Assembly: GCF_016464625.1 (NCBI RefSeq)
Contig: NZ_JAEAGO010000001.1
Span: 496,001-560,000 of the forward strand
DNA: 64,000 nt
DNA from: Penaeicola halotolerans
Lineage (GTDB): Bacteria; Bacteroidota; Bacteroidia; Cytophagales; Cyclobacteriaceae
Direction: 5' to 3'
The notes beneath the pieces were generated by a model. The model did not search any database. It worked only from the letters and a program-made list of their open reading frames with translations, and was not told where the DNA came from. The position numbers and the translations under genes are program-made. Shown in pieces: positions 19,131-28,461 of the stretch (its first letter is position 1; each line of letters starts with the position of its first letter).

Positions 19131-21041
19131 TTATAGTTTAGTTTGATATATTTTCTCATTTCCAGCATTATCGACCACTTTCAAGACGAGGTCTCCTTTG
19201 AGCGGAGGGCTATCATCTTTTTTATCTGACCAGATTAGACTTTGTTTGTAATCATAGTGCATGAGTAGCCATTCACCGTTTACTTTTACTTCATAAGAAC
19301 TCAAGCCAGATAGCTCATCCTTGATCACAAATCTCACTTGAGTGCTATTGAGCATGATCGGGCGGATAGTAGGAGGTATAGTGTCTTGAGCTAGAGCAAA
19401 TGTACCAAAATTTCTGATTTGAAATTTAATTTTATCTCCGACCCATGTTCCCCCTATAAATGACTTACTGCCATTTGATCCTATCTTGTAAACATGTGTT
19501 TTGTTTTGATTTTCTATTCGTTCAAGTGGTGTGTAAATGACCTCTAGATTACCATTGAGTGGGACGGATTCTTCATGAATAGTGAATTCTTCTTGTCTAT
19601 TATACTCATTGAACGCTTGCTGTGTCTTGAGATACAGCGTATCATAAAGCGTATTTTTTCTAAAGTTAAGCGTTAGGTTTCGCTCATTGAACTGGTAGAT
19701 TTCGGTAGAAGGTATAGTAGCCTTGAAATGCAGCACTTCAATTTGATCATCTACTTTCACAGAGTCTGGTAGACCTTTTCTCATATCCCAGAGGTAGGTC
19801 GATTTATTAGTTCCCACTATAGCAGGTGCTAACTTTATGATGAGACCGTTACTGTATACTGTTGCAGAGTCTGTGATTTTTCTTGAAGATTTTGAATTAA
19901 TCACTAGGGTTTTTTCAAGTAAGCTGATCCTCCCATCATAACCACTTGAGTAGTTGGTGGTACCTAAAAGCGTATCCGCTTTTTCTCCTTTTAGAGTAAA
20001 ACTCAGGCTGCTTTTATTTTTATAGGCATCATGAAACTCGATATCAAAGCGACTAGTTTCGTCTTCCGCTAATTCAATGACCCCTTTATGATTTCCACCA
20101 AAAGTATAAAATGGAAGACCATTTCCATTCATTAAATACATTCTAGTATACCTAGGCCCACTTAGAGATACAGGATAGTTTGTATGTAGTAGGAGCATGC
20201 GCGTATCTGCAAAGGAAAAGCTATTGATATGGGTTCGGATGAATAAAGCGCTGTCTCTAAGAACTTCTATGTAAGGGACACCATTTTTATTTGCAGCACC
20301 ATCTAGGCGGTCATAAGCTAGTATTTCAAGTCCTATTTGTCCTTTTACGCTGATATTTCTAGGAATGCTGTACGTATTACCGACTCTAGATACGGGATAT
20401 TCAAACCTGCCAAAATTACCATTGATTCTGGCATCAGGACTAAGGGTGATCAGCGCTATTTTCTCCACATTTGGGGCAGTCCGATCTTTGATCTCATCAA
20501 AACCATAGACTAATGGATCTAGTACATGCTGTCTGCTATCTCTGATCTCAAAATGAAGGTGGGGACCTCCCGAACTACCTGAGTTGCCAGAGTAAGCGAT
20601 CACATCACCTTTTGAAACTTTGAGTTCATTAGGTTTCGGGAATAATTCTAGTTCAAAACTTTTGGCTGCATATTGTCCAGATTTCATGTATTGCGAGAGT
20701 TCTTTATTAAAGCTCTGCAAGTGTGCATAGACCGTAGTGGTGCCATTGAGGTGTGTAATGTAGACTACATTTCCATAACCCCAAGCAGAGGCTTTGATGC
20801 GACTCACATAGCCATCTGCTGCGGCATAGATAGGAAGTCCTTGTCTTCCACCTGTTTTGATATCTAAGCCCGCATGAAAGTGGTTTGGACGGAGTTCAGA
20901 CATATTGCCTGAGAGATAATTGATCTGTCCAGGATTGATTGGAAACTGATAATAGCCTTTCCCAGTGATCCCTTGACTGAAGGCGGAAAAACGAAGAAGA
21001 ATTAAGATTAGAAAGAGAGGGGTGAACTTATTTAACTTCAA
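19131..21041 (-). CDS. Exported M23 (LytM-type) peptidase with long C-terminal beta region
   Basis: 636 residues; signal peptide MKLNKFTPLFLILILLRFSAFS. The LytM endopeptidase domain is at the N terminus (about 40-185) with a full zinc site: HFHAGLDI (His, Asp) and GPHLHFEIRD (HxH), which predicts peptidoglycan cross-link cleavage. About 440 residues of beta-rich sequence follow, with an Ig-like piece near the C terminus (IPPTIRPIMLN...DELSGLSSYEVKVNG...VVDNAGNEK). Such M23 proteins with long tails are common in Bacteroidota. Its start overlaps the upstream FAH gene by 14 bases. Confidence 0.92.
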   Translation of the reverse strand: MKLNKFTPLFLILILLRFSAFSQGITGKGYYQFPINPGQINYLSGNMSELRPNHFHAGLDIKTGGRQGLPIYAAADGYVSRIKASAWGYGNVVYITHLNGTTTVYAHLQSFNKELSQYMKSGQYAAKSFELELFPKPNELKVSKGDVIAYSGNSGSSGGPHLHFEIRDSRQHVLDPLVYGFDEIKDRTAPNVEKIALITLSPDARINGNFGRFEYPVSRVGNTYSIPRNISVKGQIGLEILAYDRLDGAANKNGVPYIEVLRDSALFIRTHINSFSFADTRMLLLHTNYPVSLSGPRYTRMYLMNGNGLPFYTFGGNHKGVIELAEDETSRFDIEFHDAYKNKSSLSFTLKGEKADTLLGTTNYSSGYDGRISLLEKTLVINSKSSRKITDSATVYSNGLIIKLAPAIVGTNKSTYLWDMRKGLPDSVKVDDQIEVLHFKATIPSTEIYQFNERNLTLNFRKNTLYDTLYLKTQQAFNEYNRQEEFTIHEESVPLNGNLEVIYTPLERIENQNKTHVYKIGSNGSKSFIGGTWVGDKIKFQIRNFGTFALAQDTIPPTIRPIMLNSTQVRFVIKDELSGLSSYEVKVNGEWLLMHYDYKQSLIWSDKKDDSPPLKGDLVLKVVDNAGNEKIYQTKL

Positions 21042-21639
21042 AATCGAGTAGTTTTTGATCTCCGATAAATGCTTCTAGTCTATTTCCTATTTGTACAGGT
21101 CCTACACCTGCTGGTGTGCCAGTGTAGATGAGGTCTCCTTTTTTCAAAGTGAAGAATTGAGATAAATAGGATATTATGTAATCAAACGGAAATAGCATCA
21201 TAGAAGTATTTCCTTTTTGCTTGACTTGACCATCAACAAGCAAATGAAAATCAATATTGTCTAGTGCTCCCAGCTTTTCTTTTGGTAAAAACTCTCCTAC
21301 AGGAGCAGATCCATTAAAGCCTTTAGCGATTTCCCAAGGAAGCCCTTTTTGCTTACATCTATCTTGTAAGTCTCTGGCTGTAAAGTCTATGCCAATACCC
21401 ACTTCTTCAAAATATCTATGAGCAAACTTCGGGTCTATATGCTTACCTTCTTTGGATATTTTGAGTACTAGCTCTACTTCATGATGGATATTTTGTGAAA
21501 AGTCAGGATAGTAAAAAGGACTATTGTTTTTAAGTAGTGCGGTGTCAGGTTTAAGGAAAACCACAGGTTCAGAGGGTCTTTCATTTTTGAGCTCTTCGAT
21601 GTGCTCAGCATAGTTTCTTCCAATCGCTAAAATTTTCAT
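21028..21639 (-). CDS. Fumarylacetoacetate hydrolase-family protein (FAHD1-like)
   Basis: 203 residues, the short single-domain form. Metal-dependent hydrolase or decarboxylase acting on acylpyruvates or oxaloacetate in FAHD1-type members. Visible: KILAIGRNYAEHIEEL at the start, metal ligands in HHEVELVL (two Glu) and the following Asp in GIDFTARDLQ, then the KGFNGSAPVG and YTGTPAGVGPVQ segments. First gene of the five-gene minus-strand operon; overlap with the M23 gene suggests coupled translation, though no functional link is obvious. Confidence 0.93.
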   Translation of the reverse strand: MKILAIGRNYAEHIEELKNERPSEPVVFLKPDTALLKNNSPFYYPDFSQNIHHEVELVLKISKEGKHIDPKFAHRYFEEVGIGIDFTARDLQDRCKQKGLPWEIAKGFNGSAPVGEFLPKEKLGALDNIDFHLLVDGQVKQKGNTSMMLFPFDYIISYLSQFFTLKKGDLIYTGTPAGVGPVQIGNRLEAFIGDQKLLDFEVK

Positions 21640-21794
21640 AAGCCCCTTATTTCCTAGTTGATTTTACTTATTTTTGAACTTCTTAAGTGATACAAAGTAA
21701 TCCAATTTTAAACGCTTTTGAAAATCTAAACCTTAAAAAATATTTATGCTTTGGCATGAATTTAGGTTGTTTCCTCATTAAAACTTTAAATAAA

Positions 21795-22598
21795 ATGTAT
21801 AAGAAAATTATCGTTTTTGCGCTCATAGGAGCATTCGTTTGGGCTTGTGCTACAGTGCCTATTACTGGAAGAAGACAAGCCGCTTTAGTGTCTAATGAAG
21901 AGATACTTCCGCTGGTAGATCAAGAATATGAGAAGGTGCTCAAAGAATCTCAGTTAGTAAACAACACGCCTGAAGGTCAAATGGTCATCAGATCAGGTCA
22001 GCGTATCCAGAAAGCTGTAGAAGAGTATATGGCTGAAAATGGTCTTTCTGATCAAATCGCTAATTTTGAGTGGGAATATAATTTAGTGAAAAATGACTCC
22101 ACCATAAATGCTTGGTGTATGCCTGGTGGTAAAGTGGCTTTTTATACTGGTATCATTCCTATCTGTCAAGATGAGACAGGCATAGCTGTGGTGATGGGGC
22201 ATGAGATCGCTCACGCACTGGCCAATCATGGTCGTGAGCGTATGAGCCAAGGAATGATAGCTAATGGACTTCTAGGAGGTATAGGAGCGGCTATGGGACA
22301 AAATCCTACTCTTACTCAACAGATATTTTATCAGGCAATCGGTATGGGTGGTCAGCTTGGTATTTTGAAATTTAGCCGAACGCATGAAAGTGAAGCTGAT
22401 GAAATCGGCTTGATCATCATGGCTAAAGCTGGATACGACCCTAGAGAGGCACCTAAGTTTTGGGAGCGCATGAGTGCTGGCACTGGTGGTGGCGGAGGAC
22501 CTGAGTTTCTATCTACTCACCCATCTCCAAAGACTAGGATAGATGACCTCAATGCGCTGATTCCAAAAGCTATGGAGTATTATAAACCTGCACAATAA
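21795..22598 (+). CDS. M48-family zinc metalloprotease, lipoprotein (LoiP/BepA-like)
   Basis: 267 residues from the ATG at 21795. A longer frame begins at 21687, but only the inner Met gives a lipoprotein signal (MYKKIIVFALIGAFVWACA, Cys near 18). The zinc motif is in VMGHEIAHALANH and the third ligand in ESEADEIG. Members of this group degrade or help fold misassembled outer-membrane proteins in the periplasm. The characteristic TGRRQ motif follows the lipobox. Divergent from the FAH operon; ends in an intrinsic terminator. Confidence 0.95.
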   Translation: MYKKIIVFALIGAFVWACATVPITGRRQAALVSNEEILPLVDQEYEKVLKESQLVNNTPEGQMVIRSGQRIQKAVEEYMAENGLSDQIANFEWEYNLVKNDSTINAWCMPGGKVAFYTGIIPICQDETGIAVVMGHEIAHALANHGRERMSQGMIANGLLGGIGAAMGQNPTLTQQIFYQAIGMGGQLGILKFSRTHESEADEIGLIIMAKAGYDPREAPKFWERMSAGTGGGGGPEFLSTHPSPKTRIDDLNALIPKAMEYYKPAQ

Positions 22599-22607
22599 TT
22601 TAATATC

Positions 22608-22637
22608 ATCCCTCAAATTCCATTGAGGGATTTTTTT
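22608..22637 (+). terminator. Intrinsic terminator after the M48 gene
   Basis: Stem ATCCCTCAA / TTGAGGGAT followed by TTTTTTT. It ends only nine bases before the next ATG, so that gene would need partial read-through or a promoter overlapping this site. Confidence 0.85.
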
Positions 22638-22646
22638 AAATAAGCT

Positions 22647-23375
22647 ATGGAAGAAAAAGCGACTAAATATCCATTAGTGCATCAAGAGGAGAAACTAATT
22701 GAGCGCATCACTTTTGGTAAATTTTTAAGAGACGTATTGGCGGTTTTTAATTTAGAAAAAGGGTATCTAGCTACTCTTAAAAACCTGATTATCCAACCAG
22801 GAGCATTGATTAGGGCTTATTTTGAAGCTTCTAGATTCAAGCAATTTCATCCATTGAGGCTCTTGTTGATCAATACTACTTTGGCCTTATTGATATGTAA
22901 TTACTTTGATATTGGTGAAGGTATGGCTAAGTATTCCTTCGGTCAATTAACTAGTGGTGGTGTAAATTCTATAGAGGGGATTGACTTTTCAGAAAGTAGA
23001 ATCAGTGATTTTTTTTATCGCTGGTATAATTTGATGAATTGGCTTTACATACCAGTGGGCGCATTAGTAGCCTTTCTTGTCTATAGAAAAAAAGGCTTTA
23101 ATCTGGCTGAACATTTCGTAATCAGCACCTTTATCAATGCCATGATTCAATTTTTTCAAATTGTAGTCATTTTCGTGCCAGTGATATGGGGATTTGAAAT
23201 TTATAGTTTCGTAGCATTTATTTTAATGCTGACTTACTACACTTGGGTATATAATAGTTTCTTTAAGGAAAAATTAATGGTTAGTTTTTTAAAAACTTTG
23301 TTAATAGTTCTTGGATCTTCATTCGCTTATACAATCATTTATTACTTCATCTTGGGTATATATATGACTACTTAA
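22647..23375 (+). CDS. DUF3667 membrane protein
   Basis: 242 residues. The DUF3667 pattern is clear: FLRDVLAVFNLEKGYLATLKNLIIQPG, then RFKQFHPLRLLLINTTLALLI leading into the first membrane helix. About five membrane segments follow (around 72-90, 133-150, 163-185, 188-205, 215-238). Family members usually start with a small four-Cys zinc ribbon; this one has no such Cys and starts directly in the domain. Role unknown. It follows the M48 gene and is convergent with the exonuclease. Confidence 0.8.
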   Translation: MEEKATKYPLVHQEEKLIERITFGKFLRDVLAVFNLEKGYLATLKNLIIQPGALIRAYFEASRFKQFHPLRLLLINTTLALLICNYFDIGEGMAKYSFGQLTSGGVNSIEGIDFSESRISDFFYRWYNLMNWLYIPVGALVAFLVYRKKGFNLAEHFVISTFINAMIQFFQIVVIFVPVIWGFEIYSFVAFILMLTYYTWVYNSFFKEKLMVSFLKTLLIVLGSSFAYTIIYYFILGIYMTT

Positions 23376-23396
23376 GCTTAATTATATCTAAAGAAA

Positions 23397-23430
23397 AAGC
23401 CTCCAAAAAGTGTCTAGCATTTGGAGGCTT
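23397..23430. terminator. Bidirectional terminator between DUF3667 and exonuclease genes
   Basis: Perfect 11-base stem AAGCCTCCAAA / TTTGGAGGCTT (23397-23407 and 23420-23430) with A-rich left and T-rich right flank. Confidence 0.85.
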
Positions 23431-23447
23431 CTTCATTTTAAGGTTTC

Positions 23448-24251
23448 TTACTTATTAAAACTCCTCAGCTTAATCTGGGTGAGTTTACGCTTGGTATCCA
23501 ATGGAAATTCACCACGCATCATCCAATCATAATAGGTAGGCTCCATCTTGAGTACCTCATCGACTGAGCGTCCTTTGTGCTTGCCAAAATTGAAGACTTC
23601 TACCCCCTGATTATTTAAGACGAATCTGCCCGCTAAGTCAACCATTCGATCTGCTGTAAGTTCATGCAGTACAGCCATATCATTACTGATTTTACCGATT
23701 TCTTTTCCAGACATATCGATCATTGCCTGACCATCATATCTGGCTACTTGCGCTTTGATCACTTCATAAGTAGCTAGCGTATCCGCCTCTGCACTATGTG
23801 CATCCTTGAGGTCTTTGTTACAATAAAATTTGTAAGCGGCACTGAGCGTTCTTTTTTCCATCATGTGGAAGATTTTCTGAGCATCTATGATTTTTCTATT
23901 GGACACATCAAAATCCACTTCGGCTCTCAAAAACTCTTCAACAAGAAGTGGAATGTCATATTTAAGAACATTGAATCCAGCTAGATCAGCTCCTTGCAAG
24001 AAAGGGGCTAGTGTGCCAGCGAGCTGTTTAAAAGTAGGTTCATCTTTGACATCCTCGTCATAGATACCGTGCACAGCACTTGCCTCAGCGGGGATTGGTA
24101 CTGTTGGGTTGACGCGGTATGTTTTAGTGATTTCCTCTCCATTAGGCATGATCTTATGCATAGAGATCTCTACGATACGGTCTGTTGCAGTATTCGTACC
24201 AGTAGCCTCTAGATCAAATACGACCAATGGATTTCTTAAATTTAACTTCAT
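23448..24251 (-). CDS. DnaQ-like 3'-5' exonuclease
   Basis: 267 residues. DEDDh exonuclease fold: Exo I VFDLEATGTN (Asp, Glu), Exo II around GFNVLKYDIPLL (Asp), Exo III in DAHSAEADTLATYEV (His and Asp). A C-terminal stretch of about 80 residues (GRFVLNNQGVEVFNFGKHKGRSVDEVL...YYDWMMRGEFP) resembles the small DUF3820-like module of related exonucleases. Could be a proofreading subunit or a general repair or RNA-processing enzyme; no polymerase III gene is nearby. Starts two bases after the mpl stop, so cotranscribed with mpl. Confidence 0.92.
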   Translation of the reverse strand: MKLNLRNPLVVFDLEATGTNTATDRIVEISMHKIMPNGEEITKTYRVNPTVPIPAEASAVHGIYDEDVKDEPTFKQLAGTLAPFLQGADLAGFNVLKYDIPLLVEEFLRAEVDFDVSNRKIIDAQKIFHMMEKRTLSAAYKFYCNKDLKDAHSAEADTLATYEVIKAQVARYDGQAMIDMSGKEIGKISNDMAVLHELTADRMVDLAGRFVLNNQGVEVFNFGKHKGRSVDEVLKMEPTYYDWMMRGEFPLDTKRKLTQIKLRSFNK

Positions 24252-24253
24252 GC

Positions 24254-25621
24254 TTACGCTGTTTTTTGGATTTGAGATTGAATTTTGGTCAGATCCATAT
24301 GATCATAACTGCCAGATCCCATTAAAAGAAGATTTTGGCCTTTCCAAGTCTTCTGACAAAGGTAATTTTCTAAATCACTTTTGTCGGTGAAAAGCTGAAT
24401 ATCTTTTCTATTGAAGGCAGATTGCAATTCCTGAAGACTGAGCATTTCCAGCTTTTTCAATGCCACAGCTTTTGGATTGATATAGATCAAAAATTCATCT
24501 GCAGCTTTTGCAGTGTCTTTATATTGCTGGATAAATTCTTTATTCAAGCTACTGTAAGTATGCAGCTCTTGGACAGCCACAAGTTTTCTCTTAGGATATT
24601 GTGTTTTGACAGCTTCTACTGTGGCCTTAAGTTTAGAGGGAGCGTGTGCAAAATCTTTGAAAAAGACAGTTTCATTTAGCTCAAACAGTTTTTCTAAGCG
24701 TTTCGATGCTCCTTTAAAGCTTGCAATGGCTTCATAAAACATATCAGTTGTAATACCAAGCCTCAAAAGAACGGACATGGCTCCACTCAAATTTTGGAGG
24801 TTATGATCACCAAATACAGAGATGGCAACCTCTCCATTTTTTGTTTTCAAATAAGTTTTGCCATCCTTTACCTTAGCATCTAGTGCTTCGTATGGAGTAA
24901 ATGTAAAGTCTTCATTCGTATCTTTCTTGAAAAGCTTTGCTAAAGACTTATCTCCAGCATAATAATACACGATACCGCCTTTGTCAGTGATATCTATGAG
25001 TTGCTCAAAGGCTTTGATGTATTGTTCATATTGAGGGAAGACATTGAAGTGATCCCACGCTATACCGCTGATCAATGCGATGTGATGATGATAGTGTAGA
25101 AACTTAGGCCTAGGATCAGTAGGAGAACTTAGATATTCATCTCCTTCTATGATGATCAGCGGGGCATCCGATAACTTTACCATTAGGTCAAAAGATGCTA
25201 TTTGAGCTCCTACAGCATAGTCAAAGGACTTGTTCCAGTATTTCAGTACATGCAATATCATGGAAGTGATGGTAGTCTTGCCATGACTCCCAGCGATGAC
25301 TACGCGCTGCTTCTGTAGAGATTTTTGGTAGATAAACTCAGGAAAGGAGTAGATAGCTAAACCAAGCTCTTGCGCTTTCAGTAGCTCTGGATTATCTTTT
25401 CTAGCGTGCATTCCCACAATAACAGCATCGATATCTTTGGTTATTTTATCAGGATACCATCCTAGAGACTTAGGGAGAAGTCCAGCACTAGACAAACGTG
25501 AGTAGGACGGCTCATGAATCTCATCATCTGAACCAGTGATTTGATAACCTGATTGTTGAAGTGCCAAGGCGAGATTATGCATGATGCTACCGCCTATCGC
25601 TATAAAGTGTATGCTTTGCAT
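24254..25621 (-). CDS. mpl: UDP-N-acetylmuramate:tripeptide ligase Mpl (murein recycling)
   Basis: 455 residues. Joins recovered L-Ala-gamma-D-Glu-meso-DAP to UDP-MurNAc. Mur-ligase architecture: N-terminal Rossmann domain with FIAIGGSIMHNLA (Mpl variant of the MurC GIGG motif) and TGSDDEI, central ATPase with AGSHGKTTITSM, IEGDEYLSS and SGIAWDHFNVFP, then the C-terminal domain with FAHAPSKLKATV. The order GSDDEIHEPSYSRL is typical of Mpl and not of MurC. It implies DAP-type peptidoglycan. Preceded by a good promoter match. Confidence 0.96.
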   Translation of the reverse strand: MQSIHFIAIGGSIMHNLALALQQSGYQITGSDDEIHEPSYSRLSSAGLLPKSLGWYPDKITKDIDAVIVGMHARKDNPELLKAQELGLAIYSFPEFIYQKSLQKQRVVIAGSHGKTTITSMILHVLKYWNKSFDYAVGAQIASFDLMVKLSDAPLIIIEGDEYLSSPTDPRPKFLHYHHHIALISGIAWDHFNVFPQYEQYIKAFEQLIDITDKGGIVYYYAGDKSLAKLFKKDTNEDFTFTPYEALDAKVKDGKTYLKTKNGEVAISVFGDHNLQNLSGAMSVLLRLGITTDMFYEAIASFKGASKRLEKLFELNETVFFKDFAHAPSKLKATVEAVKTQYPKRKLVAVQELHTYSSLNKEFIQQYKDTAKAADEFLIYINPKAVALKKLEMLSLQELQSAFNRKDIQLFTDKSDLENYLCQKTWKGQNLLLMGSGSYDHMDLTKIQSQIQKTA

Positions 25622-25640
25622 TTTAGATTGCGTTTTAGGT

Positions 25641-25671
25641 CAAAAATAGAAATTTAATCCATAGTCACCAA
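25641..25671 (-). promoter_or_regulatory. Candidate promoter of mpl-exonuclease
   Basis: On the minus strand TTG (25671-25669), 20 bases, then TATTTTTG (25648-25641), 20 bases before the mpl ATG. Both elements and the spacing fit the Bacteroidota consensus. Confidence 0.6.
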
Positions 25672-25760
25672 TTTAGTTTGAGACACTAATAGACCAAATC
25701 AGCTTTTATTGTGTATAAAATGTGTAAAACAATCTCTACATTCCAATTACATTTGTAGCT

Positions 25761-27323
25761 ATGGCAAATGAAAGAGTGAGCAATTCCAATAGAAGAGTAG
25801 GTGCAAGAAAACCAAGTACAGATCAGGTAAGTGGATTAGGTAAACTGCCACCACAAGCAGTTGATCTAGAAGAGGCTGTACTAGGTGCATTGATGCTAGA
25901 GAAGGATGCGCTTACAGCCGTCATAGATATCCTAAAGCCTAATAGCTTTTACAAGGATGCTCATAAAGAAATATATGAAGCGATACTTGATTTATTCAAT
26001 GCGAGTGAGCCTGTAGATATTCTCACAGTTACAAATCAGCTTAGAAAAAGTGGTAAGCTGGAGTTTGTTGGAGGTGCATTTTTTATCACAGACTTGACTA
26101 CTCGAGTTAGCTCAGCTGCCAATATTGAGTTTCACGCACGTATCATAGCTGAGCAAGCTATCAAGAGAGACTTGATCACTGTCTCATCAGAAATCCAAAA
26201 AGAAGCTTTTGAGGACACTACAGATGTCTTTGAACTTTTGGATAAGATGGAGCAGTCACTATTCGAGATCTCTGAATCTAATATTCGTAAAAACTATGCG
26301 GATATGCGCTCTATCATGCGAGAGGCATTTACAGAACTAGAAGCCAAGAAGCACCATAAAGACGGACTTACAGGTGTGCCAAGTGGTTTTACTGCACTAG
26401 ACCGAGTGACCTCAGGGTGGCAGAAGTCTGACTTAGTCATCATCGCTGCTCGTCCTGCTATGGGTAAGACAGCCTTTGTATTGTCAGTTTTGAGAAATGC
26501 TGCAGTAGATCATGAAAAGCCAGTAGCAATATTCTCACTGGAGATGTCCTCCATCCAGCTTGTGAATAGATTGATCTCTGCTGAGGCAGAATTAGAATCT
26601 GAGAAAATCAAAAAAGGTCAATTGGCCGACTATGAGTGGGAGCAACTTGTCCACAAAACGAATAAGCTGTCTTCAGCACCGATATTCGTAGATGATACCC
26701 CTGCACTTTCGATCCTTGAGCTAAGGGCAAAATGCCGTAGACTCAAAGCTCAGCATGATATTCAGATGATTGTTATCGACTATTTACAATTGATGTCAGG
26801 AGATAGCAAGTCTAATGCGGGGGGAAATAGGGAACAAGAAATCTCAGCGATCTCTAGAGCATTGAAGAAAATAGCCAAAGAACTTAGTGTGCCAGTCATC
26901 GCACTTTCTCAGCTATCTCGTGCAGTAGAGACGAGAGGTGGAGATAAACGTCCTCAACTTTCGGATTTGAGGGAATCTGGAGCGATCGAGCAAGATGCCG
27001 ATATCGTTATGTTCCTCTACAGACCTGAATATTACGGCATCACACAAGATGAAGAAGGCAATGCTACTCAAGGAGTTGGAGAGGTGATCATCGCTAAGCA
27101 CAGAAACGGCTCTTTGGATACTGTTAAACTACGATTTATAGGAAAGTATACTAAATTTCAAGACTTGGAAATGTCTCAGATGTATGGAGCAGGCGTGCCT
27201 TATGGGAGTTCATTTCCTTCAGGTGCCAAGTCAAACTTCGATGCAGGAAGTATGATCACACTTCAAAGCAAAGCAAATGAAGGAGATATGCCAAACACTT
27301 TAGATGACGGAGCGCCTTTTTAA
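25761..27323 (+). CDS. dnaB: Replicative DNA helicase DnaB
   Basis: 520 residues. Hexameric 5'-3' helicase of the replication fork. A basic N-terminal tail (NSNRRVGARKPS) leads into the N-terminal domain (QAVDLEEAVLGALML). The RecA-like domain has Walker A RPAMGKTA at 231-238, EMSSIQLVNRL, Walker B in IVIDYLQLM, SRALKKIAKEL and LSDLRESGAIEQDAD. No intein is present, unlike many dnaB genes. Full length, single gene, own terminator. A TACATTTG octamer sits just before the start but would give almost no leader. Confidence 0.99.
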   Translation: MANERVSNSNRRVGARKPSTDQVSGLGKLPPQAVDLEEAVLGALMLEKDALTAVIDILKPNSFYKDAHKEIYEAILDLFNASEPVDILTVTNQLRKSGKLEFVGGAFFITDLTTRVSSAANIEFHARIIAEQAIKRDLITVSSEIQKEAFEDTTDVFELLDKMEQSLFEISESNIRKNYADMRSIMREAFTELEAKKHHKDGLTGVPSGFTALDRVTSGWQKSDLVIIAARPAMGKTAFVLSVLRNAAVDHEKPVAIFSLEMSSIQLVNRLISAEAELESEKIKKGQLADYEWEQLVHKTNKLSSAPIFVDDTPALSILELRAKCRRLKAQHDIQMIVIDYLQLMSGDSKSNAGGNREQEISAISRALKKIAKELSVPVIALSQLSRAVETRGGDKRPQLSDLRESGAIEQDADIVMFLYRPEYYGITQDEEGNATQGVGEVIIAKHRNGSLDTVKLRFIGKYTKFQDLEMSQMYGAGVPYGSSFPSGAKSNFDAGSMITLQSKANEGDMPNTLDDGAPF

Positions 27324-27330
27324 TAGAATT

Positions 27331-27357
27331 GAGATGTCCATGAGGCATCTTTTTTTA
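27331..27357 (+). terminator. Intrinsic terminator of dnaB
   Basis: Short bulged stem (GATGTCC / GGCATC) followed by TTTTTTT, eight bases after the stop. Confidence 0.7.
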
Positions 27358-27459
27358 TAAATGACAGAAATACACTGCATGCATACTATTTTTTACTTAT
27401 TTTAGCCATCTCTTTTATAAAATGACCAACTAAGTCAGTTGATAAGTGTTATATAGACT

Positions 27460-28458
27460 ATGAAAGCAATTATCCTAACGGATCAAAACGAAGATAAATT
27501 AGACTTTGTCACATTGCCGAAACCTAGTCCCGCTACTGGAGAGGTTCTTATCAAAATCAAAGCAGCTGCACTCAATCATAGGGATCAGTGGTGTAGAGAA
27601 GGACTTTATCCCAGTATTAAATACGGGACAGTATTAGGCTCAGATGGGGCAGGAGTGGTAGAGGAACTTGGTGATGCTGTTTCAGAAAAGCTACTCGGTC
27701 AAGAGGTATTAATCAATCCAAATATTGGCTGGGGAGAGCTTCCTAATGTCCAGCATAAGGATTTTAAGATATTAGGAATGCCAGATCATGGTACTCTTGC
27801 TGAATACATAGTTGTCAAAGCAGATAGGGTTCATCTGAAGCCTTCTCACTTGTCATTTGAAGAAGCTGCGGCTTTACCATTAGGGGGATTGACTGCTTAC
27901 CATGCGTGCTTTTATCATGCTCAAATCAAAGCAGGTGAGAAAGTACTGATCACGGGAGTTGGTGGTGGAGTAGCTCAATTCGCAATGCAGTTTGCAGTAG
28001 CAGCTGGAGCAGAAGTATATGTTACTTCAGGGGCTGTAGATAAAATCTCTCAAGCTAAAACTTTTGGAGCCTTAGAAGGCTTTAATTACAAAGAAAGTGA
28101 GTGGCAAAAGGCTGCTTTAAAAACTACTGGAGGATTTGACAAGATCATAGATAGCGCAGGTGGGAAAATGCTCAATACCTTGCTAGATATCGTCAAGCCT
28201 GGAGGTAAGATTATCTTTTATGGCGCTACCTTAGGAAATGTAGAACAGCTGAATCTTAGAAAGATCTTTTGGAATCAGATCACCTTGCAAGGCTCTACTA
28301 TGGGGAGTGATCAGGACTTTGAAGATATGATCGCTTTCGTGTCAAAGCACAAAATACACCCTATGATCAGTAGTCTAAGGCCACTGGCTCAAGCTTTAGA
28401 AGCGTTTGAAGAAATGAAAGCAGGTAAGCAAACTGGGAAACTTGTACTGTGCCCTTGA
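27460..28458 (+). CDS. Zinc-type MDR alcohol dehydrogenase / quinone oxidoreductase-like
   Basis: 332 residues of the medium-chain dehydrogenase/reductase superfamily. GroES-like N-terminal part (AAALNHRDQWCREG, VLGSDGAGVVEELG) and a Rossmann domain with ITGVGGGVAQFAMQFA. The structural-zinc Cys cluster is absent and a catalytic zinc site is not obvious, which favours an NADPH-dependent quinone or enoyl reductase over a true alcohol dehydrogenase. Substrate unknown. Convergent with the TPR gene, three bases between stops. Confidence 0.88.
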   Translation: MKAIILTDQNEDKLDFVTLPKPSPATGEVLIKIKAAALNHRDQWCREGLYPSIKYGTVLGSDGAGVVEELGDAVSEKLLGQEVLINPNIGWGELPNVQHKDFKILGMPDHGTLAEYIVVKADRVHLKPSHLSFEEAAALPLGGLTAYHACFYHAQIKAGEKVLITGVGGGVAQFAMQFAVAAGAEVYVTSGAVDKISQAKTFGALEGFNYKESEWQKAALKTTGGFDKIIDSAGGKMLNTLLDIVKPGGKIIFYGATLGNVEQLNLRKIFWNQITLQGSTMGSDQDFEDMIAFVSKHKIHPMISSLRPLAQALEAFEEMKAGKQTGKLVLCP

Positions 28459-28461
28459 TCA

